Source: Streptomyces sp. MMG1533
GTDB lineage: Bacteria; Actinomycetota; Actinomycetes; Streptomycetales; Streptomycetaceae
Assembly (NCBI RefSeq): GCF_001279775.1
Contig: NZ_LGDG01000263.1
Location: 1-53,195 of the forward strand
DNA: 53,195 nucleotides
Direction of reading: 5' to 3'
Part shown: piece after piece, positions 43,298-53,195 of the stretch
Position numbering within the stretch: position 1 is the first letter of the stretch
Layout of the letters: each line of letters begins with the position of its first letter
Translations under genes and position numbers: made by a program
The notes under the pieces: generated by a model
Databases searched by the model: none
What the model was told of the DNA's origin: nothing
The model's input: the letters and a program-made list of their open reading frames with translations, nothing else

Positions 43298-43318
43298 CCC
43301 AGGGTCACCCACCCTGGG
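43298..43318. repeat. Short inverted repeat in a divergent promoter region
   Basis: CCCAGGGT and ACCCTGGG, eight-base perfect arms with a five-base spacer, lie between the FhuF-like gene and the DMT transporter gene. Just before it, CTAGGGGCTCCGAC and CTAGGGGTCCGCC form an imperfect direct repeat (43271-43298). Either could be an operator; no binding protein is suggested. Confidence 0.4.
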
Positions 43319-43475
43319 GATGATGGCGCCCGATTCGTACTCCATCGGCAGTAGGACCCATTGCCTGCTCAGGGACGACGACGGGAAGAACTTTTCACGG
43401 GATCGTGTTGGTTATGGAAGCCGACCGTACGCCGCGCCGGGCTCAGCGCCCCCGCCTCACGCAGAGGAGTCGCTC

Positions 43476-46044
<2,569 letters not shown>

Positions 46045-46179
46045 TCAGCCTGCGGAACACCGCACACCCCGGACGTGCGGTCGCCGTACCGGCACGTCAG
46101 GATGGTCGAGGGGCAATACTGACGGGCACGACCGGCACCACCGACAACCGGATCCCCGGATCCTTGAGGAGCCAACCGA

Positions 46180-47619
46180 ATGAGCACTTCAGCCCAGATC
46201 GGCGTCACGGGACTCGCGGTCATGGGCCGCAACCTCGCCCGCAACTTCGCGCGCAACGGCTTCACGGTCGCGGTGCACAACCGGACGGCGTCGCGTATGC
46301 ACGCGCTGGTTGAGGAGTTCGGGAGCGAGGGGGACTTCGTCGCGGCCGAGACCGCCAAGGACTTCGTGGCGGCGCTGGAGCGGCCGCGGCGTCTGGTCGT
46401 CATGGTGAAGGCCGGTGAGCCGACCGACGCGGTGATCGAGGAGTTCGCCCCGCTCCTGGAGCCCGGCGACATGATCATCGACGGTGGCAACGCGCACTTC
46501 GCGGACACCCGTCGCCGGGAGCGCGCGCTGCGCGAGCAGGGCATCCACTTCGTCGGCACCGGCGTCTCCGGCGGCGAGGAGGGCGCCCTGCACGGGCCGA
46601 GCATCATGCCGGGCGGCTCCAAGGAGTCGTACGAATCGCTGGGACCGATGCTGGAGAAGATCTCCGCGAAGGCGGCGGACGGGGCGCCCTGTGTGACGCA
46701 CGTGGGTCCGGACGGTGCCGGGCACTTCGTGAAGATGGTGCACAACGGTATCGAGTACGCCGACATGCAGCTGATCGGCGAGGCGTACCAACTGCTGCGC
46801 GATGTCGCCGGATACGAGCCCGCGCAGATCGCCGAGATCTTCCGTACGTGGAACACCGGGCGGCTCGACTCCTACCTGATCGAGATCACCGCCGAGGTGC
46901 TGTCCCACGTTGACGCGGCGACCGGCAAGCCGTTCGTGGACGTCGTGGTGGACGAGGCCGAGCAGAAGGGCACCGGTCGCTGGACCGTCCAGATCGCCCT
47001 CGACCTCGGCGTCCCGGTCTCCGGCATCGCGGAGGCGGTCTTCGCCCGCTCGCTGTCCGGTCACGCGGCGCTTCGGGATGCCTCGCGCGGGCTTGCCGGA
47101 CCGAAGGCGTCGCCGCTGAGCGAGTCCGAGGCCGGGGCCTTCGCGGACCGGGTGGAGCAGGCGCTGTACGCCTCGAAGATCGTGTCGTACACGCAGGGCT
47201 TCCACGAGATCGCCGCGGGCAGTGAGGAGTACGGCTGGGACATCGACCTCGGCGCCGTCTCCTCGATCTGGCGGGGCGGCTGCATCATCCGCGCGGCCTT
47301 CCTGGACCGTATCCGCGCCGCGTACGACGCCCGGGCCGACCTGCCGAGCCTGCTGGCGGACGAGACGTTCGCGCAGGAGATCGCGGCGGCCCAGGACGAC
47401 TGGCGCGAGGTCCTCGTCGCCGCCACCCGCCAGGGCGTCCCGACGCCGGGCTTCGCCGCCGCCCTCGCCTACTACGACGCACTGCGCGCCGAGCGGTTGC
47501 CCGCGGCGCTCACGCAGGGGCAGCGGGACTTCTTCGGCGCGCACACCTACCGGCGCACCGACCGGGACGGATCGTTCCACACGCTGTGGGGCGGGGACCG
47601 GTCGGAGGTTTCCGAGTAG
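46180..47619 (+). CDS. gnd: 6-phosphogluconate dehydrogenase, decarboxylating
   Basis: A 479-aa enzyme of the pentose phosphate pathway; GAGGAG upstream of the ATG. NADP-binding N-terminus (QIGVTGLAVMGRNLARNFAR, VAVHNRTASRM), then MIIDGGNAHFADTRRRERAL, the GTGVSGGEEGALHGPSIMPG motif, the catalytic Lys in GAGHFVKMVHNGIEYADMQL and a C-terminal LTQGQRDFFGAHTYRRTDRD. Length and all signatures match the long (about 470-480 aa) GndA type found in most bacteria. It converts 6-phosphogluconate to ribulose-5-phosphate, CO2 and NADPH. Transcription ends at a strong hairpin immediately downstream. Confidence 0.97.
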   Translation: MSTSAQIGVTGLAVMGRNLARNFARNGFTVAVHNRTASRMHALVEEFGSEGDFVAAETAKDFVAALERPRRLVVMVKAGEPTDAVIEEFAPLLEPGDMIIDGGNAHFADTRRRERALREQGIHFVGTGVSGGEEGALHGPSIMPGGSKESYESLGPMLEKISAKAADGAPCVTHVGPDGAGHFVKMVHNGIEYADMQLIGEAYQLLRDVAGYEPAQIAEIFRTWNTGRLDSYLIEITAEVLSHVDAATGKPFVDVVVDEAEQKGTGRWTVQIALDLGVPVSGIAEAVFARSLSGHAALRDASRGLAGPKASPLSESEAGAFADRVEQALYASKIVSYTQGFHEIAAGSEEYGWDIDLGAVSSIWRGGCIIRAAFLDRIRAAYDARADLPSLLADETFAQEIAAAQDDWREVLVAATRQGVPTPGFAAALAYYDALRAERLPAALTQGQRDFFGAHTYRRTDRDGSFHTLWGGDRSEVSE

Positions 47620-47637
47620 GCGGGCGTCGCGGAAGTT

Positions 47638-47681
47638 CAAAGCGGCGGTGGGCGGCCGAGCGGCCGTCCACCGCCGCTTTG
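47638..47681 (+). terminator. Intrinsic terminator after gnd
   Basis: A near-perfect 20-bp stem: CAAAGCGGCGGTGG at 47638-47651 pairs with CCACCGCCGCTTTG at 47668-47681; one G-T pair then CGGCC/GGCCG continue it to a GAGC tetraloop. No U-tract. It is 18 bases after the gnd stop codon and can act from both sides. Confidence 0.92.
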
Positions 47682-47745
47682 CGCTCCGGAGGGCCCGGGG
47701 ACGGGCGCATTTTGCGCCGAGGGCCCGGGGGCGGGCGGACCCGGC

Positions 47746-48006
47746 TCAGGACAGCGGCGGTCCCGGCTCCGGGTTCGGGACGGGCTCCGGCCCCGGCGGG
47801 ATCGGGGACGGGGAGGGCTCCGGGGTCGGCCGCGGGGGTTGGTTCGGGTCCGGGCCGGGCGCGGGCGGAGTCGGGTCCGGGCCCGGCGGAGGCGGCGCCG
47901 GGTCGGGGTACGGCTTCGGGGGCTGGGGATCCGGACCGGGCGTGGGCCCCGGCCCGGGGCCCGGTGTGGGGTCCGGGTGGACGGGGTCGGGGTACGGGTT
48001 CGTCAT
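47746..48006 (-). CDS. Proline-rich low-complexity protein (86 aa)
   Basis: The ATG at 48006 follows GGAGGAC; a longer extension upstream lacks one. After MTNPYPDPVHPD almost every second residue is Pro, alternating with Gly, Asp, Glu and Thr (PDPTPGPGPGPTPGPDPQPP), with no Cys, Trp or hydrophobic core. It has no signal peptide or membrane helix. It would be an extended, acidic polyproline-type chain, probably cytoplasmic. Function unknown. The skewed composition could also reflect a non-coding repeat, but the ribosome binding site and intact frame argue for a gene. Confidence 0.5.
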   Translation of the reverse strand: MTNPYPDPVHPDPTPGPGPGPTPGPDPQPPKPYPDPAPPPPGPDPTPPAPGPDPNQPPRPTPEPSPSPIPPGPEPVPNPEPGPPLS

Positions 48007-48184
48007 GGCGTCCTCCGGCCAGTCGGTCGACGTCGGCTCTGGACTACTCCCCCGCGTACCCGACGGCAGCGCCACCACTCACTCGGCCGCGTGAAGGCGC
48101 TGAGCCGGGTGGGTCTGCCGGTGTGCGCGCCGCGTAGGTACTCGCCGTGTGCGGGACCGCCGCGCGTCTGCCGGGTGCTTCCCG

Positions 48185-48421
48185 TTATGCGAACCGGCCG
48201 GGCTGGTGGTCGCCGGCGGGCCGCCGGACGATGACGTTCCCGCGGTTGAAGGCGTTGACGAGGGCGATGGCGAGAGCGATGGCGAGGTCGCGCACCAGGG
48301 CGGCGAACTGCTCCTCGTCGTGGTGCTCGGCCGCATTCGCCCAGGCGTTCAGCCGAGACCCAGGGTGCACTCCTATGCCGAGTCGGCGGCTACACCTCCC
48401 TGACGCAAACAAGCTCGGCAC
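48185..48421 (-). pseudogene. Small coding-like remnant, family unknown
   Basis: A GTG at 48421 opens a 78-codon frame ending in TAA. Only the last 50 or so codons (from about 48340) have the strong G/C third-position bias of real genes. They encode AEHHDEEQFAALVRDLAIA, ALVNAFNRGNVIVRRP and DHQPGRFA. The first part looks non-coding. It is probably the 3' remnant of a gene whose front was lost. No family recognised. Confidence 0.35.
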
Positions 48422-48499
48422 GATGTGACATGAGCGAATGTGACGCCATCTCGCGGGTGGTCGTCAGGAGTCGGGCCGGGAAGGAGCGGCTGAGGCGCA

Positions 48500-48597
48500 G
48501 TGGCCGAAGCGGAGTGGCCGAGGCGCAGTGGCCGAAGCGGAGTGGCCGCGACGGAGTGGTCGAGGCGCAGTGGCCGCGACGGAGTGGTCGAGGCGGA
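48500..48597. repeat. 14-bp tandem repeat (minisatellite), seven units
   Basis: Seven consecutive 14-base units from 48500 to 48597, flanked by partial copies. They alternate between GTGGCCGAAGCGGA-like and GTGGCCGAGGCGCA-like forms, with GTGGCCGCGACGGA and GTGGTCGAGGCGGA variants. Fourteen is not a multiple of three, so all three frames are cycled and it is unlikely to encode a protein. It lies 18 bp past the stop of the small GNAT gene. Confidence 0.9.
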
Positions 48598-48615
48598 GTG
48601 CTCGGACCGGGTCGC

Positions 48616-48966
48616 TCAGAACCGTCCCGGATGCGCCACCAGCCACTCCTTCGCCGCCCGCAGCAGCTCCGGGTCGGCCGGCGGAGCCTCGTCGGGGTGG
48701 CGTTCGGCCCACTTGACGACGTACGGGCACAGCGGGGCGACGACGATGCCCTCGCGCTTCGCCGTGGCGAACAGCTCACGCGCGAGGGAGCCCGCGATGC
48801 CCTTCCCCTCGTGGGCCGGTTCGACGATCGTGTGGACCGGAACGAGCGCGCCCTCGGGCGATTCGAGAACGAAGTACTCGATGTGGCCGACCACTTCACC
48901 CGAACCGTCGCCGATCGCCTCCAGGCGGCCCGCCGCCCGGTCGTCGCGGATCTCGATGTCGCTCAT
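48616..48966 (-). CDS. Small GNAT-fold acetyltransferase (YjdJ/COG2388 type)
   Basis: A 116-aa protein from the ATG at 48966 (AGGAGC seven bases upstream); an ATG-like GTG six bases earlier is possible. It has the reduced GNAT fold of the YjdJ group: VVGHIEYFVLESPEGALVPV, the acetyl-CoA loop VEPAHEGKGIAGSLAREL, and APLCPYVVKWAERHPD, which is the characteristic CPY-x-x-x-W segment. The acceptor is unknown. It lies 39 bp downstream of panD on the same strand, so cotranscription is likely. Confidence 0.92.
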   Translation of the reverse strand: MSDIEIRDDRAAGRLEAIGDGSGEVVGHIEYFVLESPEGALVPVHTIVEPAHEGKGIAGSLARELFATAKREGIVVAPLCPYVVKWAERHPDEAPPADPELLRAAKEWLVAHPGRF

Positions 48967-49005
48967 GGGCACGCTCCTGGTCCGAAGATCGCCGAAAGTC
49001 AGGGG

Positions 49006-49425
49006 TCAGGCCACCACGGCCTGCGGGCTGCGCTCCTGGTCCGAGCCAGGCACCGGCTCGGACGGGTCGGCCCCCAGGGCCACGACGCGGTTGTCGCGGT
49101 CCACGTGCACGACCCGGGGCTCCAGTGCCCGCGCCTCGGCGTCGGTCACCTGAGCGTAACTGATGATGATCACCAGATCGCCGGGATGGACGAGGTGGGC
49201 GGCCGCTCCGTTGATACCGACGACGCCCGAACCGCGCTCGCCTTCGATGACGTACGTCTCGAGCCGGGCGCCATTGGTGATGTCGACGATGTGGACAAGC
49301 TCGCCGGGCAGCAGGTCGGCGGCGTCGAGCAGGTCGCCGTCGATGGTCACCGATCCCACGTAGTGCAGGTCGGCCTGGGTGACGGTGGCACGATGGATCT
49401 TGGACTTGAACATGGTGCGCAGCAT
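49006..49425 (-). CDS. panD: Aspartate 1-decarboxylase proenzyme
   Basis: A 139-aa proenzyme that makes beta-alanine for pantothenate and coenzyme A. Start ATG 49425 with GGGAG seven bases upstream. [20 protein letters not shown] is followed by Ser (self-cleavage Gly-Ser, making the pyruvoyl group at about residue 25 from the second Met), then [18 protein letters not shown]. Further: [20 protein letters not shown] and VIIISYAQV. The C-terminal tail after about residue 115 is less conserved. No panB or panC neighbours. A PanZ/PanM-type GNAT activates PanD in E. coli; here a small GNAT gene follows directly, but it is not obviously PanZ. Confidence 0.97.
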   Translation of the reverse strand: MLRTMFKSKIHRATVTQADLHYVGSVTIDGDLLDAADLLPGELVHIVDITNGARLETYVIEGERGSGVVGINGAAAHLVHPGDLVIIISYAQVTDAEARALEPRVVHVDRDNRVVALGADPSEPVPGSDQERSPQAVVA

Positions 49426-50310
49426 GGAGGCACTCCCGGACCTAGGCTCCCTGCCTGCGTTCTTGCAGGTCAAGGGCTGTTTCCTTACCTTACAACGTGT
49501 CGCAGTTCCGGTCAGCATGCGCGGGGTTCTTGAGGACTCACGCTGACCAATCGCCGACTTTCCTGACGCGCCGTCAGGTCGCTCTCCGGGTCCATCGGCT
49601 CCCCAGACCTGCAGCCACAACGACGGCGACCAGCCTACGCACCGGCCACCACCGACCTCCGTGACCTTCGCCACTGCCGACCTGCATGCTCCGGATGTCT
49701 GCAGCAGCGGGACCGCCCCGCGCCGGGAAGGTCCGCCCTGCGCTCGGCGACCTCCGGACGCGGCCGTAAGTGCGATCCTCCGCAAGACGTTGGACGTGCG
49801 CAAAACGGTCACCAGCACAACCGGATCTCATGCAGGGAGAACGGGTTGAGCAAGCTGCAGTAGTCGACGGTGGAGAGCAGGGCGTCGGTTTCACGCATCA
49901 CGCGATCGAACAGAACCGATCGCAGAGCGCAAGAAAGAGTGATCGCCCTGCGGAATCCCTGTCAAGACTCCGCGCTCAGCAAGTCATGACGGACCGGGTT
50001 CGGCCACAAGCCGCACATGCGGGCAGCCGGACCGGACGGACAGGCCTGACATGACTGCCCCTCGAACCGTCCCGGGCGGAGCAATTCCACTTGAGCTGGA
50101 GATGTGCATGCCGGGCACGCCTTCCTCAGGCACCTGCGGCACCTCGCTCCGCCCGGCCACGGGCCTCGACGGCCACCAGCACCTCAGGCAAGTGACGTTG
50201 CGAGAACACTTGACGTGCGGTCGACGGCTGCGTACACATTGACCGCGCGGTCAGACCGCGTGGTCATGTTACTGAGCTCGTTCGATGTATGCACAGGCCT
50301 GGGAGACTTC
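49426..50310. other. Gene-poor 0.9-kb region
   Basis: No frame in this stretch has the codon bias of the neighbours, and composition is more balanced (for example around 49890-49980, many A-rich words). A minus-strand stretch near 49850 ([10 protein letters not shown]) looks coding-like for about 15 codons but lacks context. It contains the panD promoter and the operator of the LacI regulator at its right end. It may be decayed or acquired DNA. Confidence 0.4.
50240..50253. promoter_or_regulatory. LacI-type palindromic operator
   Basis: TGACCGCGCGGTCA is a perfect 14-base palindrome with the central CG typical of LacI-family sites. A second, imperfect copy, GACCGCGTGGTC (50254-50265), abuts it, then TGTTACT. 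They lie about 50-70 bases before the regulator start, fitting autoregulation; the partner is inferred from position. Confidence 0.65.
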
Positions 50311-51348
50311 ATGACAACAGGGGTGGAGCGCGGAGCAGGCTCCGCCGTGCCGCGCAGTGCGGACGTGGCCAGGCTGGCCGGCGTCTCACGCAAGACGGTC
50401 TCCCGGGTCCTCAACAACGAGCCGTACGTCTCCGCCGAGTCCCGTCAGCGTGTCCTCGCGGCCGCCGAGGAGCTCGGCTACCGGCGGAACCACGCGGCCA
50501 GGGCACTGGCCTCGGGACGCACCCGTTCCATCGGTGTCGTCGCTCTGGGCACCGCCGGGTATGGAACCGCCTCCCTGCTCGTAGGCATTGAGCAGGCCGT
50601 ACGGAACGCCGGTTACGCACTTCGCGTGGTCAACACACCGGACGGCGACCCGGAAAGCATCGCCGAGGCCGTGGAATCACTCCTCGAACAGGGCGTGGAC
50701 GGCGTCGTCGTCTCCGAACCCGTTGTCGAGGGAGAAGTCCCGCTCGGTGTCGACGTGCCGGTCCTCTTCCTCGGAGCGCCACCCTCGTTCGCCGCCGCCC
50801 GGACACTGACCGTCGGTGTGGGCGCCCATCAGCTGGCGCGCGCGGCCACCGAACACCTGCTGAACCTGGGACACGCGACCGTCCATCACCTCGCGGGGCC
50901 GCGGCGGTGGTACGCCACCAAGGACCGCATCGAGGGATGGCGTGCGGCGCTGGCGGCACGGGGTGCGCACGAACCGCCTCTGCTGAACGGTGACTGGTCG
51001 GCGGCCTCCGGGTATGCCGCGGGCCGCGGGCTGGCCTCGGACCGCTCGGTGACCGCGGTGTTCGCCGCGGGCGACGAGATGGCCATCGGACTGATCCACG
51101 GCCTGCGGGAAGGCGGTCGTCGTGTGCCGGACGACATCAGTGTCGTCGGTTTCGACGGCAACCCCGTCTTCGCCTACGTCTCGCCTCCCCTGACCACCGT
51201 CCGTCAGCCCTTCGAAGCCGCGTCGAGCGAAGGAATCCGGCTTCTCCTCCACGCCATCGAGAATCCCGACACCGAACTGCCACCCGCGAACGACCCACCC
51301 GTCGAACTCGTCGTCCGCGGCTCGACCGCACCTCCCCCCTCCCTCTGA
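50311..51348 (+). CDS. LacI-family transcriptional regulator
   Basis: A 345-aa repressor; GGGAGAC before the ATG. The N-terminal helix-turn-helix and hinge are clear: SADVARLAGVSRKTVSRVLN, NEPYVSAESRQRVLAAAEEL, and YRRNHAARALASGRTRSIGV. The effector-binding domain (about 70-340) follows the periplasmic-binding fold: LVGIEQAVRNAGYALRVVNT, HLAGPRRWYATKDRIEGWRA, AVFAAGDEMAIGLIHGLREG and DISVVGFDGNPVFAYVSPPL. It lies 237 bp upstream of a secreted arabinanase-like gene on the same strand and is likely to control it, responding to the released sugar. The specific ligand cannot be named. Confidence 0.94.
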   Translation: MTTGVERGAGSAVPRSADVARLAGVSRKTVSRVLNNEPYVSAESRQRVLAAAEELGYRRNHAARALASGRTRSIGVVALGTAGYGTASLLVGIEQAVRNAGYALRVVNTPDGDPESIAEAVESLLEQGVDGVVVSEPVVEGEVPLGVDVPVLFLGAPPSFAAARTLTVGVGAHQLARAATEHLLNLGHATVHHLAGPRRWYATKDRIEGWRAALAARGAHEPPLLNGDWSAASGYAAGRGLASDRSVTAVFAAGDEMAIGLIHGLREGGRRVPDDISVVGFDGNPVFAYVSPPLTTVRQPFEAASSEGIRLLLHAIENPDTELPPANDPPVELVVRGSTAPPPSL

Positions 51349-51585
51349 CCCAACCCCCTGCATCCCTGCTGCGGTGCAGGCCCACACGCCTGGGCGCCCA
51401 CAGCTCGCCAATGCGCGCTTGTCGCTCCGCGCCCCCCGGTGCTCGCGAGTCGCGCCCGGCAGCGTCGCCCGGCCGTACCCCGGGAGACGCGCCCAAAGAA
51501 CTCCGTCGCTTCCGCGGGATCTCTCCCAGGGCCGGCGGGCACCGAAAAAAAACCTCCCCTCCCCTCCCCCGCTTGGGAGCCGCAC

Positions 51586-53195
51586 ATGTCCCCCGCACAG
51601 CCAGGCGCCAGACCCGACGCCGCCCCGCGTCCCCGCCCCACCACTCTCCTGTTCCTGCTGCTCGCCCTGATCGTCGCGGCGGCGGCTCTGATCCTGCCCG
51701 CGGCGGGCAGGGCAGACGCCATCTCCCGCCCCGCGCAGACGATGTACACGCCGCCGCCGGACGCGCCCGCCCCCGGCTCGCTCTACCCGCGGGCGATGCG
51801 TCTGCAGCACAACGGCTCGGCCAACGGCACCCTTCTCGCCACCTTCGAGCAGTGGACCAACAGCAAGCCGGTCTTCCCGATCTACCGCAGCACCGACAAC
51901 GGCAACGCCTGGACGAAGATCTCGGAGGTCGCCGACACGCAGAACGGCTGGGGCATGCGCTGGGAGCCCAAGCTGTTCGAACTCCCCAAGGCCATGGGCG
52001 GCTTTCCCGCCGGCACGATCCTGGCTGCCGGTGACTCAGTCCCTGCCGACCGGTCGGCGACCAAGATCGACCTGTACGCCAGCACCGACCGCGGGCAGAC
52101 CTGGACCTTCGTCAGCAACATCGCCACCGGTGGCGAGGCGATATCCAGCAACGGCCACACCCCCGTATGGGAGCCCTACTTCCTGGCATCCGGCGACAAG
52201 CTGATCGTCTACTACTCCGACCAGCGCGACACCGCCCACGGCCAGGAGATCGTCCACCAGGCCTCCACGGACCTGCGCGCCTGGGGACCGGTCGTCGACG
52301 ACGTGTCGATGCCGACCTACGCGGACCGGCCCGGCATGCCGGTGGTCACCCGGCTGCCCAACGGCAACTACGTGATGACCCACGAGTACTGCAACGCGCC
52401 CGAGGGCGGCTGCTCCGTGTACTACAAGATCTCCGCAGATCCCGAGGCGTTCGGCTCCGTCAGCGGCCGGGTGCTGCGGGCGACCGACGGCACCATTCCC
52501 AGCGGGGCGCCATTCGTCACCTGGCTGCCCACCGGCGGCCCCAACGGCACCCTCGCCGTCAGCGGCGACACCGTGGAGGACCTGTTCCTCAACACCCAGA
52601 ACGGTGACCCGAACGCCTGGACCCGTATCCGCGCCAACGTCCCGCGCGGCTACAGCCGCGGCTTGCTCCCCCTGGCCGACGGGCACAGCCTGATGGTCTT
52701 CAGCGGTGGCCGCAACGGCGTGAGCACCCTCAACCCCATCCAGTACAGCACGATCGACCTGGGCGGCGGGATCTCGGACGGCGCCACCTACACCGTGTCC
52801 AACGCGAACAGCGGCCTGAAGCTCGCCATCGCGGGCGGTTCCACCGCCAACGGCACCGCCGCCACCCAGCAGAGCGCCGACAACGCCACCGACCAGCAGT
52901 GGCGCTTCGCAGCGCAGCCCTCCGGCTACTTCAAGATCTTCAACGTGGCCAGCGGCAAGGTCCTCGGCGTGGAAAACCAGTCCACCGCCAATGGCGCCAG
53001 GATCCTCCAGTGGGACGACAACGGCACCCTCGACCACGAATGGGCCGTCGCCCCGAACCCCGCCGGCGGCTACACCCTGACCAACCGCGTCACCGGCAAG
53101 AACCTCGAGATCCCGAACGCCTCCACCACCACCGGAACCACCGCGGGCCAGTGGAGTGACACCGGCTGCGCCTGCCAGCGCTGGAACCTCACCCA
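51586..53195 (+). CDS. Secreted GH93-like exo-arabinanase/sialidase-fold enzyme with ricin-type lectin domain (3' partial)
   Basis: At least 536 aa, running off the window end. GGGAG precedes the ATG at 51586. Signal or membrane helix at about 20-42 (TLLFLLLALIVAAAALILPA). Domain 1 (about 58-400) is a six-bladed propeller with Asp boxes (STDNGNAWT, STDRGQTWT). It carries PVWEPYFLASGDKLIVYYSD and YADRPGMPVVTRLPNGNYVM, the pattern I associate with GH93 exo-1,5-alpha-arabinanases. Domain 2 (about 405 to the end) is a RicinB_lectin_2 beta-trefoil with repeats NSGLKLAIAGGSTANGTAAT, DQQWRFAA and GKVLGVENQSTANGARILQW. It should act on arabinan or similar plant polysaccharide outside the cell. GH family is from memory and needs checking. 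Confidence 0.85.
   Translation, partial: MSPAQPGARPDAAPRPRPTTLLFLLLALIVAAAALILPAAGRADAISRPAQTMYTPPPDAPAPGSLYPRAMRLQHNGSANGTLLATFEQWTNSKPVFPIYRSTDNGNAWTKISEVADTQNGWGMRWEPKLFELPKAMGGFPAGTILAAGDSVPADRSATKIDLYASTDRGQTWTFVSNIATGGEAISSNGHTPVWEPYFLASGDKLIVYYSDQRDTAHGQEIVHQASTDLRAWGPVVDDVSMPTYADRPGMPVVTRLPNGNYVMTHEYCNAPEGGCSVYYKISADPEAFGSVSGRVLRATDGTIPSGAPFVTWLPTGGPNGTLAVSGDTVEDLFLNTQNGDPNAWTRIRANVPRGYSRGLLPLADGHSLMVFSGGRNGVSTLNPIQYSTIDLGGGISDGATYTVSNANSGLKLAIAGGSTANGTAATQQSADNATDQQWRFAAQPSGYFKIFNVASGKVLGVENQSTANGARILQWDDNGTLDHEWAVAPNPAGGYTLTNRVTGKNLEIPNASTTTGTTAGQWSDTGCACQRWNLT

Noticed and set aside
51552..51575. A8 tract followed by CT-rich repeats before the GH93-like gene as a slippage switch
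   Set aside because: The tract is in the untranslated leader ahead of a good RBS and start, so slippage would not change the frame. Unusual for this DNA but no function is evident.

Overview
This is high-GC DNA with very strong G/C bias at third codon positions, frequent GTG/TTG starts, GGAGG-type ribosome binding sites and Streptomyces-typical families: SpoIIE-type PAS/GAF phosphatase, a class F-like sortase, an Rpf-type muralytic protein, LysX, an ECF sigma/anti-sigma pair and one rare in-frame TTA codon. It looks like a chromosomal segment of a Streptomyces or close relative. There are no phage genes, insertion sequences, rRNAs or CRISPR arrays.

Layout. 1-4.2 kb: cell-envelope genes. They are a truncated membrane protein, a DUF4239 protein, two paralogous surface proteins with C-terminal membrane anchors that converge on a strong terminator, a sortase, and a polysaccharide deacetylase. 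4.3-10.1 kb: LysX (lysyl-tRNA synthetase fused to a lysyl-phosphatidylglycerol synthase), a universal stress protein, a 59-aa membrane protein, a scar of two broken genes, and a CapA-type lipoprotein. 10.3-18.4 kb: ECF sigma factor, unknown acidic protein, zinc-finger anti-sigma factor, Fpg/Nei glycosylase, SpoIIE phosphatase downstream of a lipoprotein, and a lipase maturation factor.

18.4-27.1 kb: a compact, translationally coupled L-fucose-type catabolic operon. It encodes an ABC importer, fuconate dehydratase, SDR, aldo/keto reductase, mutarotase and lactonase, and faces a divergent FadR/GntR regulator with a consensus operator between them. At 29.2-32.6 kb a GH20-GH29 pair encodes a secreted hexosaminidase or lacto-N-biosidase-like enzyme and an alpha-L-fucosidase, which could supply fucose to the importer.

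32.8-41 kb: amidase, GNAT, a 57-aa unknown peptide, a degenerate HD protein, an SDR with an N-terminal collagen-like Gly-X-X tract, a tRNA-like remnant, a zinc-ribbon SDR lacking the catalytic Tyr, and a WS/DGAT acyltransferase. 40-43.3 kb: the glycogen-precursor genes glgC and glgM/glgA behind a FhuF-like protein. The glgM/glgA gene carries the TTA codon. 43.5-49.4 kb: DMT transporter, Rpf-LysM-M23 cell-wall hydrolase, gnd with a 20-bp-stem terminator, a proline-rich protein, a 14-bp minisatellite, a small GNAT and panD. 49.4-53.2 kb: a gene-poor stretch, a LacI regulator with a palindromic operator, and a secreted GH93-like arabinanase with a ricin-type lectin domain that runs off the window.

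The least explained items are the collagen-like SDR beside the degenerate HD protein, the 57-aa charged peptide, the sortase with two non-LPXTG candidate substrates, and the zinc-ribbon SDR without its catalytic tyrosine.
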